64,000 nt of DNA from Pusillimonas sp. T2 (GCF_002236805.1 NZ_NIQA01000001.1:1-64000); one strand, 5' to 3'; positions 45,049 through 55,432 are shown, numbered from the stretch's first letter. Numbers and translations: made by a program. The notes: generated by a model from the letters alone, not told the origin.

Positions 45049-47760
45049 TTATCGCGCCCTGGAAAAAATAATTCTTGAAATCATCTTTTCGGCTTCGGCG
45101 ACAAAAAAGACACTCAGACCGATACCCACAACTTTCAGCCAGTCGGTGAAAGACAAACCCGCCGAGACAAAAATAGTCTGCATGAGCGGCACATACGTGA
45201 ACGCCAACTGCAAGCCAATACAAACCAAAATAGCCACAAGACAATGCCGACTTCCGAGGATACCCTCGCGATTCAGCACCGAATCGTAAATATGGCGGCT
45301 GTTCAATAAGTAGAACATTTCGCTGAACACCACAGCATTCACCGCCAAGGTCCGGGCAACCGCCAGGTCGGTGCCTTGCGCAATTTCCCAAACGAACAAA
45401 CCCAAGGCACCGCCGCCCATAAGTACCGATACAAACACAACCCGCCAAGCGAAAAAGCCAGACAAAATGCGCTCGGTTGGCGGACGTGGATCGCGCTGCA
45501 TGATGCCCGACTCGGGTTTCTCGAAGGCAAGCGCCAAGCCCAGCGTGCTAACGGTCGCCATGTTGATCCAGAGCACTTGCGCAGGCGTCAGCGGCAAGGC
45601 CAAACCTAAAAGCAATGCCGCAATCACGATCAAAGCCTCACCACCGTTGGTGGGCAACATGAACAAAATGAATTTTTTGACGTTGTCGTACACCGCACGG
45701 CCTTCGCGCACCGCCGCCGCAATGGTAGCGAAGTTGTCGTCGGCCAGCACCATATCAGACGCATCTTTGGCGGCCTCTGTGCCCTTAAGCCCCATGGCCA
45801 CACCGACATCGGCCCGTTTAAGCGCGGGCGCGTCGTTAACGCCATCGCCGGTCATGGCGACCACATGACCTTGCTGCTGCAGCGCATGAACCAGACGCAA
45901 TTTATGCTCAGGGCTTGCCCGGGCGAACACGTCGATATCGGCAACCACCCGCGCCAATGCGGCATCGTCGAGCAGCGCAATTTCTGCCCCTGTCAGCGCC
46001 GGCTTACCCGGGCCGATATTCAGCTGCGCGCCAATCGCCTTGGCCGTGTCAGCGTGGTCACCAGTAATCATCTTGACGCGAATACCCGCCCCATGACAGT
46101 CGGCCACGGCACGAATCGCCTCGTCTCGGGGCAAATCGATAATGCCGACCAAAGCCAGCATTACATAGCCTTCGACGACGTCCTCGGGGGCAAGGCAAGC
46201 GCCTGCAGGCTCGGTCTGCTTTTGCGCCAATGCAAGCAAACGCAAGCCCCTGGCAGCCGTATCGTTGGCCATGCGACGCCAGTAATCGACCTGAATACGA
46301 CGCGGCCCATCCGCCGTTAGCTCGAAGCTGCACATATCAATAATGCGTTCGGGCGCCCCTTTGACAAACACCCACGACAGGCCCTGCGCGTCGCGATGCT
46401 GTGTCGCCATGTACCGGTTTTCGGACTCGAAAGGAATAGAATCGACCCGTGGCCAATCGGCATGCCGCTCGGTCTCGGTCCGACCCGCCTTGCGCCCGAG
46501 AACCAGTAACGCGCCCTCGGTCGGGTCACCTTCAACCTGCCAACGGTCACCCTCGAAGAACAAGCCGCCGTCGTTGCACAGCGTACCGACCCGCAAGGCC
46601 GCCGCGAGCACGGGATGCAGTTCGGGATCGACCTCTTGCCCGTCGACACTGAATTTGCCGTCGGGCTCATAACCGACGCCACTGACGTCAACGGCCTCGT
46701 CGGAACACACCACCCGCTGAACCGTCATTTCGTTGCGCGTCAGCGTGCCTGTTTTATCACTGCAAATCACAGTAACCGACCCCAGAGTTTCGACCGCTGG
46801 CAAACGACGAACAATTGCCTTTTGACGCGCCATACGCTGAACACCAAGCGCTAATGTAACCGTCATGATGGCGGGCAACCCTTCGGGAATGGCCGATGCG
46901 ACCAGCGCAACCACCATCATGAACATGTCGATAACAGGCTCGCCGCGCACCCACACGCCGTAAGCAAACGTCAGGGCGGCAATGATCATAATGACCAGCG
47001 CCAGCACATAAGAAAAATGATTGATCTGGCGCATCATTGGCGTACTGACCTGCCGTATCGACGCCAGCATCTGATTGATTTTGCCCAGCTCGGTATGCGC
47101 CCCCGTCGCCACAACAACACCCGTGGCCTGCCCGTTGACCGCCAGCGTTCCCGCAAAGGCCATCCCGGTGCGGTCGCCCAGGGCTTCGTCCGGGCCAACC
47201 GGGTGTATGTCTTTCTCGACAGGTAACGATTCGCCCGTCAGTGCGGCCTCTTCGATGCGCAGCGTTTTGACGGACATGAGCCTGACGTCGGCGGGCACCT
47301 TGTCACCCGGATTCAGCACAATGATGTCGCCGGGTACCAGCAGGCTTGCGTCTATTTCGTAACGCCGCCCCGCGCGCACCACGGTGGCGTGCGGCGACAA
47401 CATGTTTCGGATGGCGTCGAGTGCGGATTCGGCTTTACCTTCCTGGATGAAGCCAATAACCGCGTTGATAAGCACCGCAGCCAACAACACGCCGGTGTCA
47501 ATGAAGTGGTCGAACAAGGCGGTAACCACGGCTGCCGCCAACATGATGTAAAGCAATATGTTGTGGAACTGCGCCAGAAACCGTTTGATGGGCCCGCGCT
47601 TGCGCGGGGGCGCCAGCCGGTTGGGCCCGTACTGGGCAAGTCTTTTGGCCGCCTCGTCTTCAGAGAGGCCTTCGGGGCTGGTTTGAACCCGCTCGCGAGC
47701 TTCGTCGGCACTTAAGGTATGCCACAGCGGGGTTTGACTTTCGGGGGGTAAAACAGGCAT
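45049..47760 (-). CDS. P-type cation ATPase (P2 family, Ca2+/cation type)
   Basis: The protein has 903 residues. An N-terminal cation_ATPase_N domain (HTLSADEARERVQTSPEGLS) is followed by transmembrane segments. The membrane motif AIPEGLPAIMTV is P2-type, the phosphorylation site reads CSDKTGTLTRNE, and the hinge motif MTGDGVNDAPALKRADVGVAMG is complete. A C-terminal cation_ATPase_C domain of several segments is present. The arrangement matches Ca2+-transporting or related Na+/K+-type pumps rather than heavy-metal (CPx) ATPases. It would pump a cation out of the cytoplasm. A GGAGGG ribosome site precedes the ATG at 47760. Confidence 0.92.
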   Translation of the reverse strand: MPVLPPESQTPLWHTLSADEARERVQTSPEGLSEDEAAKRLAQYGPNRLAPPRKRGPIKRFLAQFHNILLYIMLAAAVVTALFDHFIDTGVLLAAVLINAVIGFIQEGKAESALDAIRNMLSPHATVVRAGRRYEIDASLLVPGDIIVLNPGDKVPADVRLMSVKTLRIEEAALTGESLPVEKDIHPVGPDEALGDRTGMAFAGTLAVNGQATGVVVATGAHTELGKINQMLASIRQVSTPMMRQINHFSYVLALVIMIIAALTFAYGVWVRGEPVIDMFMMVVALVASAIPEGLPAIMTVTLALGVQRMARQKAIVRRLPAVETLGSVTVICSDKTGTLTRNEMTVQRVVCSDEAVDVSGVGYEPDGKFSVDGQEVDPELHPVLAAALRVGTLCNDGGLFFEGDRWQVEGDPTEGALLVLGRKAGRTETERHADWPRVDSIPFESENRYMATQHRDAQGLSWVFVKGAPERIIDMCSFELTADGPRRIQVDYWRRMANDTAARGLRLLALAQKQTEPAGACLAPEDVVEGYVMLALVGIIDLPRDEAIRAVADCHGAGIRVKMITGDHADTAKAIGAQLNIGPGKPALTGAEIALLDDAALARVVADIDVFARASPEHKLRLVHALQQQGHVVAMTGDGVNDAPALKRADVGVAMGLKGTEAAKDASDMVLADDNFATIAAAVREGRAVYDNVKKFILFMLPTNGGEALIVIAALLLGLALPLTPAQVLWINMATVSTLGLALAFEKPESGIMQRDPRPPTERILSGFFAWRVVFVSVLMGGGALGLFVWEIAQGTDLAVARTLAVNAVVFSEMFYLLNSRHIYDSVLNREGILGSRHCLVAILVCIGLQLAFTYVPLMQTIFVSAGLSFTDWLKVVGIGLSVFFVAEAEKMISRIIFSRAR

Positions 47761-47798
47761 TCTCCCTCCGGTGGCAACGACGTTGCCTGGGTCGCGGT

Positions 47799-47969
47799 TC
47801 AGGATGAAAAGAGTTCGATAGCCTTTTGAACAACCGCATATAGCGTGGCCATTAAGCCAATGCCCAACAGCACCATGCCGGGGTTGCGATCACGAAAACC
47901 TACGCCGATGATCAGCAAGAGCACGCCCACAATAAAAATAATCAGGACGGTATTGTTATGAAAAAACAT
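47799..47969 (-). CDS. Small two-segment membrane protein (56 residues)
   Basis: The ATG at 47969 has GGGGATCC-type ribosome site upstream, and the frame encodes 56 residues. It has two membrane segments (about 8-24 and 30-45) with a basic polar link FRDRNPG, and a short polar end IELFSS. It lies 38 bases upstream of the P-type ATPase start on the same strand, so it could be co-transcribed. It is unlike the larger open frame reading to 48272 over the same stop, whose N-terminal part overlaps YdgA. No family is recognised. Confidence 0.6.
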   Translation of the reverse strand: MFFHNNTVLIIFIVGVLLLIIGVGFRDRNPGMVLLGIGLMATLYAVVQKAIELFSS

Positions 47970-48020
47970 GAGGATCCCCAGACTAGAATTTCTGTTTGAG
48001 ATCGTACATGCAAAATGCGA

Positions 48021-48046
48021 CGGGCGCCTGCAAAAAACGGCGCCCG
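48021..48046. other. Strong GC-rich inverted repeat between ydgA and the small membrane gene
   Basis: The perfect eight-base arms CGGGCGCC / GGCGCCCG enclose a ten-base loop. The minus-strand hairpin has no T run after it. It may serve as a weak terminator of the ydgA transcript or stabilise a 3' end. Confidence 0.5.
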
Positions 48047-48093
48047 GATTGATACAAATCAAGGGCCGGACAGCGCCGGCCCATCGCAACACA

Positions 48094-49545
48094 TTACTGC
48101 AGCAGCAACAACGAACCACGCTGCAAGAATTCGGCCACCGACAAGGTCTGGCCATTGACCACAACCTGCTGATCTTGGTAGCGGATATTTGAAGACAATA
48201 CACCGTCGGTGTAAGCGGCCAGGCCGGCACGCTGCAGACGCCCGGCGTACGCATCAAAGAGCATGCGTGCACGCGCGTTGGCCTGAGCCTCAGAGGGTTC
48301 GTCTTCGGCCAACTGACTGTAGGTCTTGGCCATCATTGATTTATTAAGCGAGAACGAAAGATCGAGCGCGCCGATGGCTTGCAGAAGGACGTCTTCGGTG
48401 GGTGCGTCGAGATAGACGATGTCGGGCCGGACGAAATCGGCCTTGACCGAAATTTGACTTTGACCATCACCGTTATCCAGAACAACAGGGTCGATACCCA
48501 GCGAAGGCTTGGACTTTAACGCCTCGAAGAGGTGCTCACGCAGACGCAGCAAGTCGTCGTGATCGAGTTGCGGAATGTCGTCTTCTGACAACCCCTGCTC
48601 GGCCAGGAGCTCATCGTATTGCCGGGTTAAAGCACCCAATGCCTGAAGGTCGAGCCGGTTAACCTGAAACCCGGCTGCAAACTTACCCAGGTTCTTGCCC
48701 GAAAACGCCACACTGCCGATGTCGTAACGGGCAGCACCATCGAAACTATTGTTTTGATCGCTGCTGTTACCCGATACCGACACGTCGGACAGGCCAAGCA
48801 CCTCTTGCTTTTCGGCAAGCAGGCCAAAGCGCTGCACGTTGAGTTTGAACTGGGTGACATGATTACGATCGGCTGCCGCAAACTGGTATGTTTTGTCGAA
48901 AACCATATTGTCGACAAGCACGGATTCGTCGCTTGTTGTGTTGGTAATTTGCAGCTTTGGAAACACGCCCCGGGTTGTGGCCGAATCGAGCCCACTGCTG
49001 AATTCGATGGTCATGTCGCCGCCGGCAAACGACACCTGCAAATCTTCAGGCGTCGTGTGTTCGACCGGTGCAAACGAGACCTGTGTGGACCCCGCACCCG
49101 AGAACCCCACCCGAGTCGTGATGTCGACCGGATTCGCCCCCTTCAGGCTATCGAACCAGGCTTGAGTCGCCGTATTGGGCACCAGACTGGCATGGCTTAG
49201 CGCCAGCATCGGGGCAAATTGGCCCTGACGCAAGGCCGACAGCGGGAATGGGCCATGATCGAGACGATCGCCAAGCAAATACTCGGTGACTACGCCACCT
49301 GGCCCGACGATTTTCAACGAGTAAATAATATTGGACGAGAACAAGCCGCGGTCGTAACGACTGACGGACAGTTGTATGGGCTGCGTACTGGCTTCGGCAC
49401 CGAAAATACGCCCAAGGTTTTGATTACCGGTTTGCACGGCATTTTCGATGACGTCTTGGGCACGCTGGCCCACATACCAACTGGAGGCACCATAGGCAAC
49501 CGCCAACACCACCACCAACACCACCAACTTCACGCTTTTTTTCAT
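48094..49545 (-). CDS. YdgA/DUF945 family periplasmic protein
   Basis: The protein has 483 residues. An N-terminal signal anchor (VKLVVLVVVLAVAYGASSWYVG) is followed by a long beta-rich domain that matches DUF945 (E. coli YdgA and YihF relatives). The region QLSVSRYDRGLFSSNIIYSLK is characteristic. Its molecular role is not established; in E. coli the family is associated with the cell envelope. The stop is close to the small membrane gene, on the same strand. Confidence 0.88.
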   Translation of the reverse strand: MKKSVKLVVLVVVLAVAYGASSWYVGQRAQDVIENAVQTGNQNLGRIFGAEASTQPIQLSVSRYDRGLFSSNIIYSLKIVGPGGVVTEYLLGDRLDHGPFPLSALRQGQFAPMLALSHASLVPNTATQAWFDSLKGANPVDITTRVGFSGAGSTQVSFAPVEHTTPEDLQVSFAGGDMTIEFSSGLDSATTRGVFPKLQITNTTSDESVLVDNMVFDKTYQFAAADRNHVTQFKLNVQRFGLLAEKQEVLGLSDVSVSGNSSDQNNSFDGAARYDIGSVAFSGKNLGKFAAGFQVNRLDLQALGALTRQYDELLAEQGLSEDDIPQLDHDDLLRLREHLFEALKSKPSLGIDPVVLDNGDGQSQISVKADFVRPDIVYLDAPTEDVLLQAIGALDLSFSLNKSMMAKTYSQLAEDEPSEAQANARARMLFDAYAGRLQRAGLAAYTDGVLSSNIRYQDQQVVVNGQTLSVAEFLQRGSLLLLQ

Positions 49546-49547
49546 TT

Positions 49548-50516
49548 TTATTCCTGATCAGATTTTCCGGACAAGCCTTTAGGCAAGGGAAATGCAATGT
49601 TTTCTTCGGCCCCGGGTAAGGTACGCACCGAGACAACGCCCAGCGACTTGAGCCGCTGAATAACGTTTTCTACGAGCACCTCGGGTGCCGACGCGCCGGC
49701 AGTCAGCCCTACGCGACGCGCACCAGCGACCCACTCGGGCTGAATCATACCGGGATCGTCGATAAGATAGGCCTTGGCGCCCTTACGCTCGGCCACTTCG
49801 CGCAAACGGTTGGAGTTCGAGCTGTTGACACTGCCCACTACCAGGACCACGTCGCACTGCGGTGCCATGAACTTGACCGCATCTTGGCGATTTTGCGTGG
49901 CATAGCAAATATCGCTTTTTTTAGGCTCGACAATAGAGGGGAAGCGGACTCGCAAAGCGTTGGCGACCTTTTCAGCATCGTCGACTGACAACGTTGTTTG
50001 CGTAACAAATGCGAGGTTATCGGGGTTTTTAACCTGCAATGACTCAACGTCTTCAGGGGTTTCAACCAGGTACATGCCGTCGGGCACCTGGCCCAACGTG
50101 CCCTCGACTTCTGGGTGGCCCTTATGACCGATCATGATGATTTCACGGCCCGCCCCACGCATTTTGGACACTTCTACGTGCACCTTGGTAACCAGCGGGC
50201 ACGTCGCGTCGAATATCTTCAGACCAAGATCGTCGGCTTGCCGACGTACGGCTTTAGAAACCCCGTGCGCAGAAAACACCACGATTGCGCCAGCTGGCGC
50301 ATCGTCGAGTTCGTCAATAAAAACAGCGCCCTTTTCACGCAAATCGTTAACCACATAGCGGTTGTGCACGATTTCGTGGCGCACATAAATAGGCGCGCCG
50401 TAAATTTCAAGGGCACGCTCGACGATTTCGATGGCGCGATCAACCCCAGCGCAAAACCCCCTGGGTTGCGCCAAAACGACTTCGGTAGCGGATAAATCCG
50501 GATATTCGGCTTGCAT
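49548..50516 (-). CDS. ispH: 4-hydroxy-3-methylbut-2-enyl diphosphate reductase
   Basis: The protein has 322 residues from the ATG at 50516, which overlaps the stop of the SlpA gene (TAATG). The iron-sulphur cysteines are present: C in [13 protein letters not shown] in DATCPLVTK, and a third cysteine in ICYATQNRQ. The active-site motifs [17 protein letters not shown] and NSSNSNRL are also seen. IspH makes isopentenyl and dimethylallyl diphosphate in the last step of the MEP pathway. The fkpB-ispH order is common in proteobacteria. Confidence 0.97.
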   Translation of the reverse strand: MQAEYPDLSATEVVLAQPRGFCAGVDRAIEIVERALEIYGAPIYVRHEIVHNRYVVNDLREKGAVFIDELDDAPAGAIVVFSAHGVSKAVRRQADDLGLKIFDATCPLVTKVHVEVSKMRGAGREIIMIGHKGHPEVEGTLGQVPDGMYLVETPEDVESLQVKNPDNLAFVTQTTLSVDDAEKVANALRVRFPSIVEPKKSDICYATQNRQDAVKFMAPQCDVVLVVGSVNSSNSNRLREVAERKGAKAYLIDDPGMIQPEWVAGARRVGLTAGASAPEVLVENVIQRLKSLGVVSVRTLPGAEENIAFPLPKGLSGKSDQE

Positions 50517-50992
50517 TACAACACCCCCAAAAGCTTGACGTCGATGCGCAAATCGGCCCCAGCCAGCGGGTGGTTGAAATCGAAAATGGCTGAATCGCCG
50601 TCCCATTGTTTACAGATACCCGAATACCGGCCGCCATTAGGGGCTGCAAACTCAACGATATCGCCGGGTTCGTATTGCACGCCCGGCTCGGAGTGCGCCT
50701 CGAGCATATTGCGGCTGACGCGCTGGATCAGTTCGGGGTTACGGTCACCATAAGCTTGTGCGGCTGGCAGCTCGAGCACGAACTCGGTGCCTTCTTCGCG
50801 ACCGACAAGCGCAGCCTCCATGGTGGGCGCCCATTGCCCCATGCCCAGCTGCAGCGTGGCAGGTTTTTGAGAAAACGTATCGACAAAGACTGAACCGGCC
50901 GCAGGGCCCGTTACCAAAGTAATGCGATAGTGCAAAGTCAGGTAGGAGTCCGGACGGACAAAAGCATTCACTGGATCTGTAGAGGAAGTCAA
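50516..50992 (-). CDS. FKBP-type peptidyl-prolyl isomerase of SlpA type
   Basis: The protein has 158 residues. An FKBP domain (residues about 18-75 and 125-155) is interrupted by the insert-in-flap region typical of SlyD/SlpA proteins, [18 protein letters not shown]. There is no metal-binding His-rich tail, so it is SlpA-like rather than SlyD-like. It would catalyse cis-trans proline isomerisation or act as a chaperone in the cytoplasm. It is directly upstream of ispH (TAATG junction) and divergent from radC. Confidence 0.92.
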   Translation of the reverse strand: MTSSTDPVNAFVRPDSYLTLHYRITLVTGPAAGSVFVDTFSQKPATLQLGMGQWAPTMEAALVGREEGTEFVLELPAAQAYGDRNPELIQRVSRNMLEAHSEPGVQYEPGDIVEFAAPNGGRYSGICKQWDGDSAIFDFNHPLAGADLRIDVKLLGVL

Positions 50993-51040
50993 AATCTGTC
51001 ACCGTAGAGGTCATTACCGACCCCTATTTTAGAGCTTCTC

Positions 51041-51718
51041 ATGACGCTTCACAGCAACCCGCAAAACGACGAACGCCCCCGCGAACGATTATTGACGCAC
51101 GGGGCTCATACGCTTACCTCGGCAGAGCTGCTGGCCATCATATTAAGAACCGGTACCAAAGGCCGTAACGCGGTCATGCTGGGGCACGATTTGCTGCAAG
51201 CCTTCAAGGGCTTGCGCAACCTGCTTTCGGCAGATGCAGCTGACCTGATGCGTGCGCCCGGACTTGGGCAAGCCAAAACATGCGAGCTGCTTGCCGTTAG
51301 CGAGCTTGCGCGACGGGCGCTAACCGAAGAGTTGACGCACGGCGTTGCGCTTGATCAACCCCAACGGGTGCGCACCTATTGCATCGCCACCATTGGCCAC
51401 CACAAGGTAGAGCATTGCATTGCCCTTTACCTGGACAGCCAGTTTCGCCTGATCACCAGTGAAGAAGTGTCCAAGGGTACGCTTAGCCAGGCGTCTGTAT
51501 ACCCGCGTGAACTGGTCAAGGCGGCATTACAACATCATGCAGCCGCGGTTATTTTGGCGCACAACCATCCGTCCGGAGTGGCCGAGCCGAGTCAGTCCGA
51601 CCTGAACCTGACCCGTCACCTGAAACAGGCGCTGGCTATGGTAGACATCAGGCTACTTGACCACCTGGTCGTGACCGGGTCGGGGGCCGTCTCATTGGCA
51701 GAGCGCGGGCAACTGTAG
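51041..51718 (+). CDS. radC: RadC-family JAB-domain protein
   Basis: The protein has 225 residues. An N-terminal helix-hairpin-helix-like part (APGLGQAKTCELLAVSEL, about 68-85) is followed by a JAB/MPN domain with the metal-binding motif HNHPSGVAEPSQSD (about 171-184) and an acidic residue earlier. RadC was first linked to DNA repair, though later work questions this. It is divergent from the FKBP gene. Confidence 0.94.
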   Translation: MTLHSNPQNDERPRERLLTHGAHTLTSAELLAIILRTGTKGRNAVMLGHDLLQAFKGLRNLLSADAADLMRAPGLGQAKTCELLAVSELARRALTEELTHGVALDQPQRVRTYCIATIGHHKVEHCIALYLDSQFRLITSEEVSKGTLSQASVYPRELVKAALQHHAAAVILAHNHPSGVAEPSQSDLNLTRHLKQALAMVDIRLLDHLVVTGSGAVSLAERGQL

Positions 51719-51881
51719 CACCGCACAATGGCAACTACACAACAAGCTTTTAGAAAAATTATCGGCGTGTTAATATTAGGGGTTACCCAGGATACGTAGC
51801 CTGCGCTTTTGCACCACACACATTACCCGGTGCGGTGCGCGCCAAGCCGGCGACCCAAAATTTTACCTACAGGAACTTATC

Positions 51882-52148
51882 ATGAAAGAAGGCATTCACC
51901 CCGAATACCGCGAAGTCGTTTTCCTCGACCAGCAAACCGGCAACAAGTTCGTTTCGCGCTCTACACTGCACACCCGCGAAACCATCGAACTCGACGGCAA
52001 AACCTACCCGCTGTTCAAGTGTGAAGTCACTTCCGAATCGCACCCCTTCTACACCGGCGCTCAAACCCGCATCGTCGAAACAGGTCGCGTTGAGAAGTTC
52101 CGTGCCCGTTTTGCCCGCACCGCCGGCACCGTCAAAAAAGGCGCATAA
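51882..52148 (+). CDS. rpmE2: 50S ribosomal protein L31 type B
   Basis: The protein has 88 residues. The [16 protein letters not shown] beginning and the [15 protein letters not shown] motif match type B L31. The CxxC zinc motif of type A L31 is absent, with only one cysteine, so this is the zinc-free form that often substitutes for the zinc form when zinc is low. An AGGAA ribosome site precedes the ATG. A zinc-regulated (Zur) operator was not seen. Confidence 0.96.
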   Translation: MKEGIHPEYREVVFLDQQTGNKFVSRSTLHTRETIELDGKTYPLFKCEVTSESHPFYTGAQTRIVETGRVEKFRARFARTAGTVKKGA

Positions 52149-52196
52149 GCCCCTTATTTGCACTGGTCAGGCTGCGTTTTTTGCGCAGCCCCTGAA

Positions 52197-52219
52197 GGCA
52201 GCCTCAAGGCTGCCTTTTT
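52197..52219 (+). terminator. Terminator after rpmE2
   Basis: The stem GGCAGCC / GGCTGCC with loop TCAA is followed by five T. A second hairpin (GGCTGCG / CGCAGCC with a TTTTTTG loop) stands just upstream at 52170-52190. Confidence 0.9.
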
Positions 52220-52259
52220 AATTTAAGATTGCACCTTTACCCGTACCCTTTTCCAACTC

Positions 52260-54017
52260 GTGGCCGCCCCTGAAAATCGCTCCACGCCCGCGCGCCTGAC
52301 CGCGCCGGCAACTGCGAAGCTACCCCGCCTGTATCTGCTGGTCTTGTGCCTCGTCTACATTTTTGCGGGGCTGTATTTCCGCGACCCCTGGAAAACCGAT
52401 GACGTCGTCGGCCTGGCCACCATGATGTCGGCCCTTAACGAGCCCGGCCTGGCTGCTTGGCTGCCCCAAGTGGGCAACCTGGCCCACGCACAAGACGGGC
52501 CGTTAACAATGTGGACAGGCGCCTTTTTTATCTGGGTATTCAGCCCGCTATTTGCCCTATTCACCACGCCGCTCGACGCAGTCTTTGCCAGTTCGCGCCT
52601 ACCCAATTTACTGTGGTTCGGGCTCATGACGGGCTCTGTGTGGTATGCCACCTACTTGCTGGGGCGGCGACCCGAGCCCCAGCCGCTACCGCTGCCTTTT
52701 GGCGGCGAACCTACCGTCAAAGCCTACGGGCGCATGATTGCCGATGCCGCGCTACTGCTTATTCTGGCTACGGCAGGCATTATGTGGCGCATGCACGAAA
52801 CCTCCGAAGTGCCGGCCATCGTTGCGTTTCAAGCGCTGGCCTTTTATTCGGTCGTGCGCATGCTAGACCGCCCCATGTCGGGCGCTGTTACCTTGGGTCT
52901 GGCGCTGGCCGGCGCGTTTCTTACGCGTGGGTTTATTGGCGCACTGCCCATTGCGCTGGCTGTTTTGTGCGCTTTCGCGCCACAATCAGCGCTGCGCAGC
53001 CAACTGCGCTGGCTGGTCATTTCATTTGCGCTAGCTATTGGTATTGCCCTGCTCTGGTGGATGCCAGCCCGTCATTTTGGCCCCTACTGGGTCGAGCACT
53101 GGTGGCTTTGGCATACCGAGTCGCTCAGCCTGCCCAGGCCCACGCAGCTGCTAGATATTTTCCGCGACCTACCCTGGTTTCTCTGGCCGACTTGGCCCTT
53201 TGCAATCATGGCCGTCTGGCAATGGCGATCCTGGCTTAAGTCCCCGCACATCTGGTTTCCACTGATGTTCGCCCTCTGGCCACTGCTGACGCTTATGTTT
53301 CTGGCCGACCCCTTCGAGCCCGAATACAGCCTGATGGCCGTACCGTTTGCCGTTTTGGCGGCGTTTGCCCTGCCCACCCTGCGCCGGGGGGCAGTCAACT
53401 CGCTCGACTGGTTTGCGGTCATGTGCTTTTCGCTGTCCGCAGCAACCGTCTGGCTAGGCTGGGTGGCGCTGCACGCTGGCTGGCCCGAGCAAATTTCCAA
53501 TAATATTGCACGGCAAACCCAAGGTTACGAAGCCCACATTTCTATTCCGGCACTATTCGTTGCCGTGGCGGGCACACTGGCCTGGGTGGCACTGGTACGC
53601 TGGCGCCTGAAACACCGACCGGCCGCGCTGTGGCGAGGCACAGTACTTTCAGCCGGCGGTATTGTCACCACCTGGCTGCTGCTAGTCACCCTCTGGATGC
53701 CAGCCCTCGACTTCGTTCGCAGCTACAGAAGCGTATCGGCCGAACTGGCGCAAGCCATCAATTTGCAAGTGGGCCCCAACGAATGCATACGCCCGCTCGC
53801 CCTGGGCTTGGGCCAGCGCGCCGCGTTTTACGCGTTCAATGGGCTCAAATTTAGTCCGTCTGGCGAGTGCCGAGTAGTCCTAGTACAAACCAGCCCTCAA
53901 GCACTCGAAGAGGGTTACCCCCCCCTGCCCGGTCAGTCTACACAACTGATCTGGCAAGGAAAACGCCCAGCCGAGCGTAAAGAAAACTTCCTGCTCTTGC
54001 GTATTTTGCCGCAATGA
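52260..54017 (+). CDS. Glycosyltransferase family 39 (ArnT-like) membrane protein
   Basis: The protein has 585 residues from a GTG. It has about twelve membrane segments. The first periplasmic loop shows the acidic pattern FRDPWKTDDVVGLATMMSAL, as in ArnT-type GT-C transferases, and a soluble C-terminal part starts near residue 490. Family members move sugars such as L-Ara4N from undecaprenyl phosphate to lipid A. There is no arn operon here, so the substrate is open. The stop overlaps the MATE gene start by four bases (ATGA). Confidence 0.85.
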   Translation: MAAPENRSTPARLTAPATAKLPRLYLLVLCLVYIFAGLYFRDPWKTDDVVGLATMMSALNEPGLAAWLPQVGNLAHAQDGPLTMWTGAFFIWVFSPLFALFTTPLDAVFASSRLPNLLWFGLMTGSVWYATYLLGRRPEPQPLPLPFGGEPTVKAYGRMIADAALLLILATAGIMWRMHETSEVPAIVAFQALAFYSVVRMLDRPMSGAVTLGLALAGAFLTRGFIGALPIALAVLCAFAPQSALRSQLRWLVISFALAIGIALLWWMPARHFGPYWVEHWWLWHTESLSLPRPTQLLDIFRDLPWFLWPTWPFAIMAVWQWRSWLKSPHIWFPLMFALWPLLTLMFLADPFEPEYSLMAVPFAVLAAFALPTLRRGAVNSLDWFAVMCFSLSAATVWLGWVALHAGWPEQISNNIARQTQGYEAHISIPALFVAVAGTLAWVALVRWRLKHRPAALWRGTVLSAGGIVTTWLLLVTLWMPALDFVRSYRSVSAELAQAINLQVGPNECIRPLALGLGQRAAFYAFNGLKFSPSGECRVVLVQTSPQALEEGYPPLPGQSTQLIWQGKRPAERKENFLLLRILPQ

Positions 54018-55432
54018 ACACCCGCGTCGTCCCACCCCGAACGCTGGGACACTATTTTAAAGAAACCGTGCGCCAAGCCTGGCCAGTGCTGGTCAGCGCC
54101 TGGGCCAGCATGGCTTTTGCCGTGGCAGACACCACCATGGCCGGCCATAGCAGCGCCGCCGACCTGCAAGCCATGGCGCTGTCGGTGTCGATATACCTGA
54201 CAGTGTTTGTTGGCCTGATGGGCGTTGTGCATGCGCTTATCCCCATTATTGGTCAGCATTATGGCGCCCGGCGCCTTGAAAGCGCCGGCAAGGCCTGGGG
54301 TCAAGGCGTATGGCTGGCACTGGGGCTGTCGGCTGCCGGCGCCGTGACATTGTTATTTCCCAATGTATGGCTTATGTTCTCGGGGGACATTGACCCGGTG
54401 GTCATGAGCAAAATCAGCAACTACCTGCTGGCACTTATTGTGGCCATGCCGGCCGCGCTGGTTTTCCGCACTATTTACTGCCTGGGCACCGCAGTATCGC
54501 GCCCGAAGGTCGTCATGGCCATCAATCTGGTCAGCATCCCATTCAAAGTGCTCTTCAACTGGATTTTTATTTTCGGGCAGTTCGGCGTTCCCGCCATGGG
54601 CGCGGCCGGCGCGGGGCTAGCTACCGCAGTGGTTAGCTGGTTGATGCTGGGTATGGGTTTATGGGTGCTCAAACACGACTCATTTTTCAAACAGTTCCAG
54701 TTGCGGCTCGGGAGAATCGACTGGCCCACCCAAAAAGAACTGCTTCGACTGGGCCTGCCCATGGGTGGCTCGTACCTGATTGAAGTGTGCGCCTTTACCT
54801 TTATGGCCCTTATGGTGGCCCGCGAAGGCATGTTCGTTACCGGCAGCCACCAGATCATGGCCAACCTGGCAGCGCTTTGCTACATGATGCCCATGGCCAT
54901 CGGCATCGCCTCGGCATCGTTGACGGCGCAGGCCATTGGCGCCGAGGACCCGGCGCGGGCCAAACTCACTGGGCAGGCGGGCTTTTTGTTGGCGCTAGCC
55001 GGCGCAGCCCTGACAGCGACACTGCTGCTTGTATTCAAGCCGCAAATCATTGCCCTGTACACCAGCGATGCCCAGGTAGGCGCGCTGGCCGCACTGCTGC
55101 TGCAAATTTTGCCTTTTTTCCATTTGTGCGACGCCATGCAATGCATCAACACGTACCTGCTGCGGGCATACAAGGTAGCGGTTATCCCTTTGATTATGCA
55201 GATATTTGCCTTAACCGGGGTTGGCCTGGTGGGGGGCTGGGTGTTGGGCTTTGGACCTGCGGCCGGCACATTGCAGCCGGTCATTGACACGCTAATGCCT
55301 GGCGCACCGACCGGTGCGGCCACGCTGTGGCTCATGGCCGGGCTCGGCCTGGGTATGTCGGCCTTGCTGCTTCGCTTCTGGTACTGGCGCACCCAGGCCC
55401 AGTACCAGCGCGAAAAATCAGCCTATTTATAA
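54014..55432 (+). CDS. MATE family efflux transporter (NorM-like)
   Basis: The protein has 472 residues and twelve membrane segments. Two MatE repeats cover about 25-190 and 255-415. The N-terminal stretch VADTTMAGHSSAADLQAMALS is the MATE signature of the first repeat. MATE proteins export drugs and cationic metabolites using Na+ or H+ gradients. It is translationally coupled to the upstream GT39 gene. The 3' end overlaps the end of the CFA gene on the other strand. Confidence 0.93.
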   Translation: MNTRVVPPRTLGHYFKETVRQAWPVLVSAWASMAFAVADTTMAGHSSAADLQAMALSVSIYLTVFVGLMGVVHALIPIIGQHYGARRLESAGKAWGQGVWLALGLSAAGAVTLLFPNVWLMFSGDIDPVVMSKISNYLLALIVAMPAALVFRTIYCLGTAVSRPKVVMAINLVSIPFKVLFNWIFIFGQFGVPAMGAAGAGLATAVVSWLMLGMGLWVLKHDSFFKQFQLRLGRIDWPTQKELLRLGLPMGGSYLIEVCAFTFMALMVAREGMFVTGSHQIMANLAALCYMMPMAIGIASASLTAQAIGAEDPARAKLTGQAGFLLALAGAALTATLLLVFKPQIIALYTSDAQVGALAALLLQILPFFHLCDAMQCINTYLLRAYKVAVIPLIMQIFALTGVGLVGGWVLGFGPAAGTLQPVIDTLMPGAPTGAATLWLMAGLGLGMSALLLRFWYWRTQAQYQREKSAYL

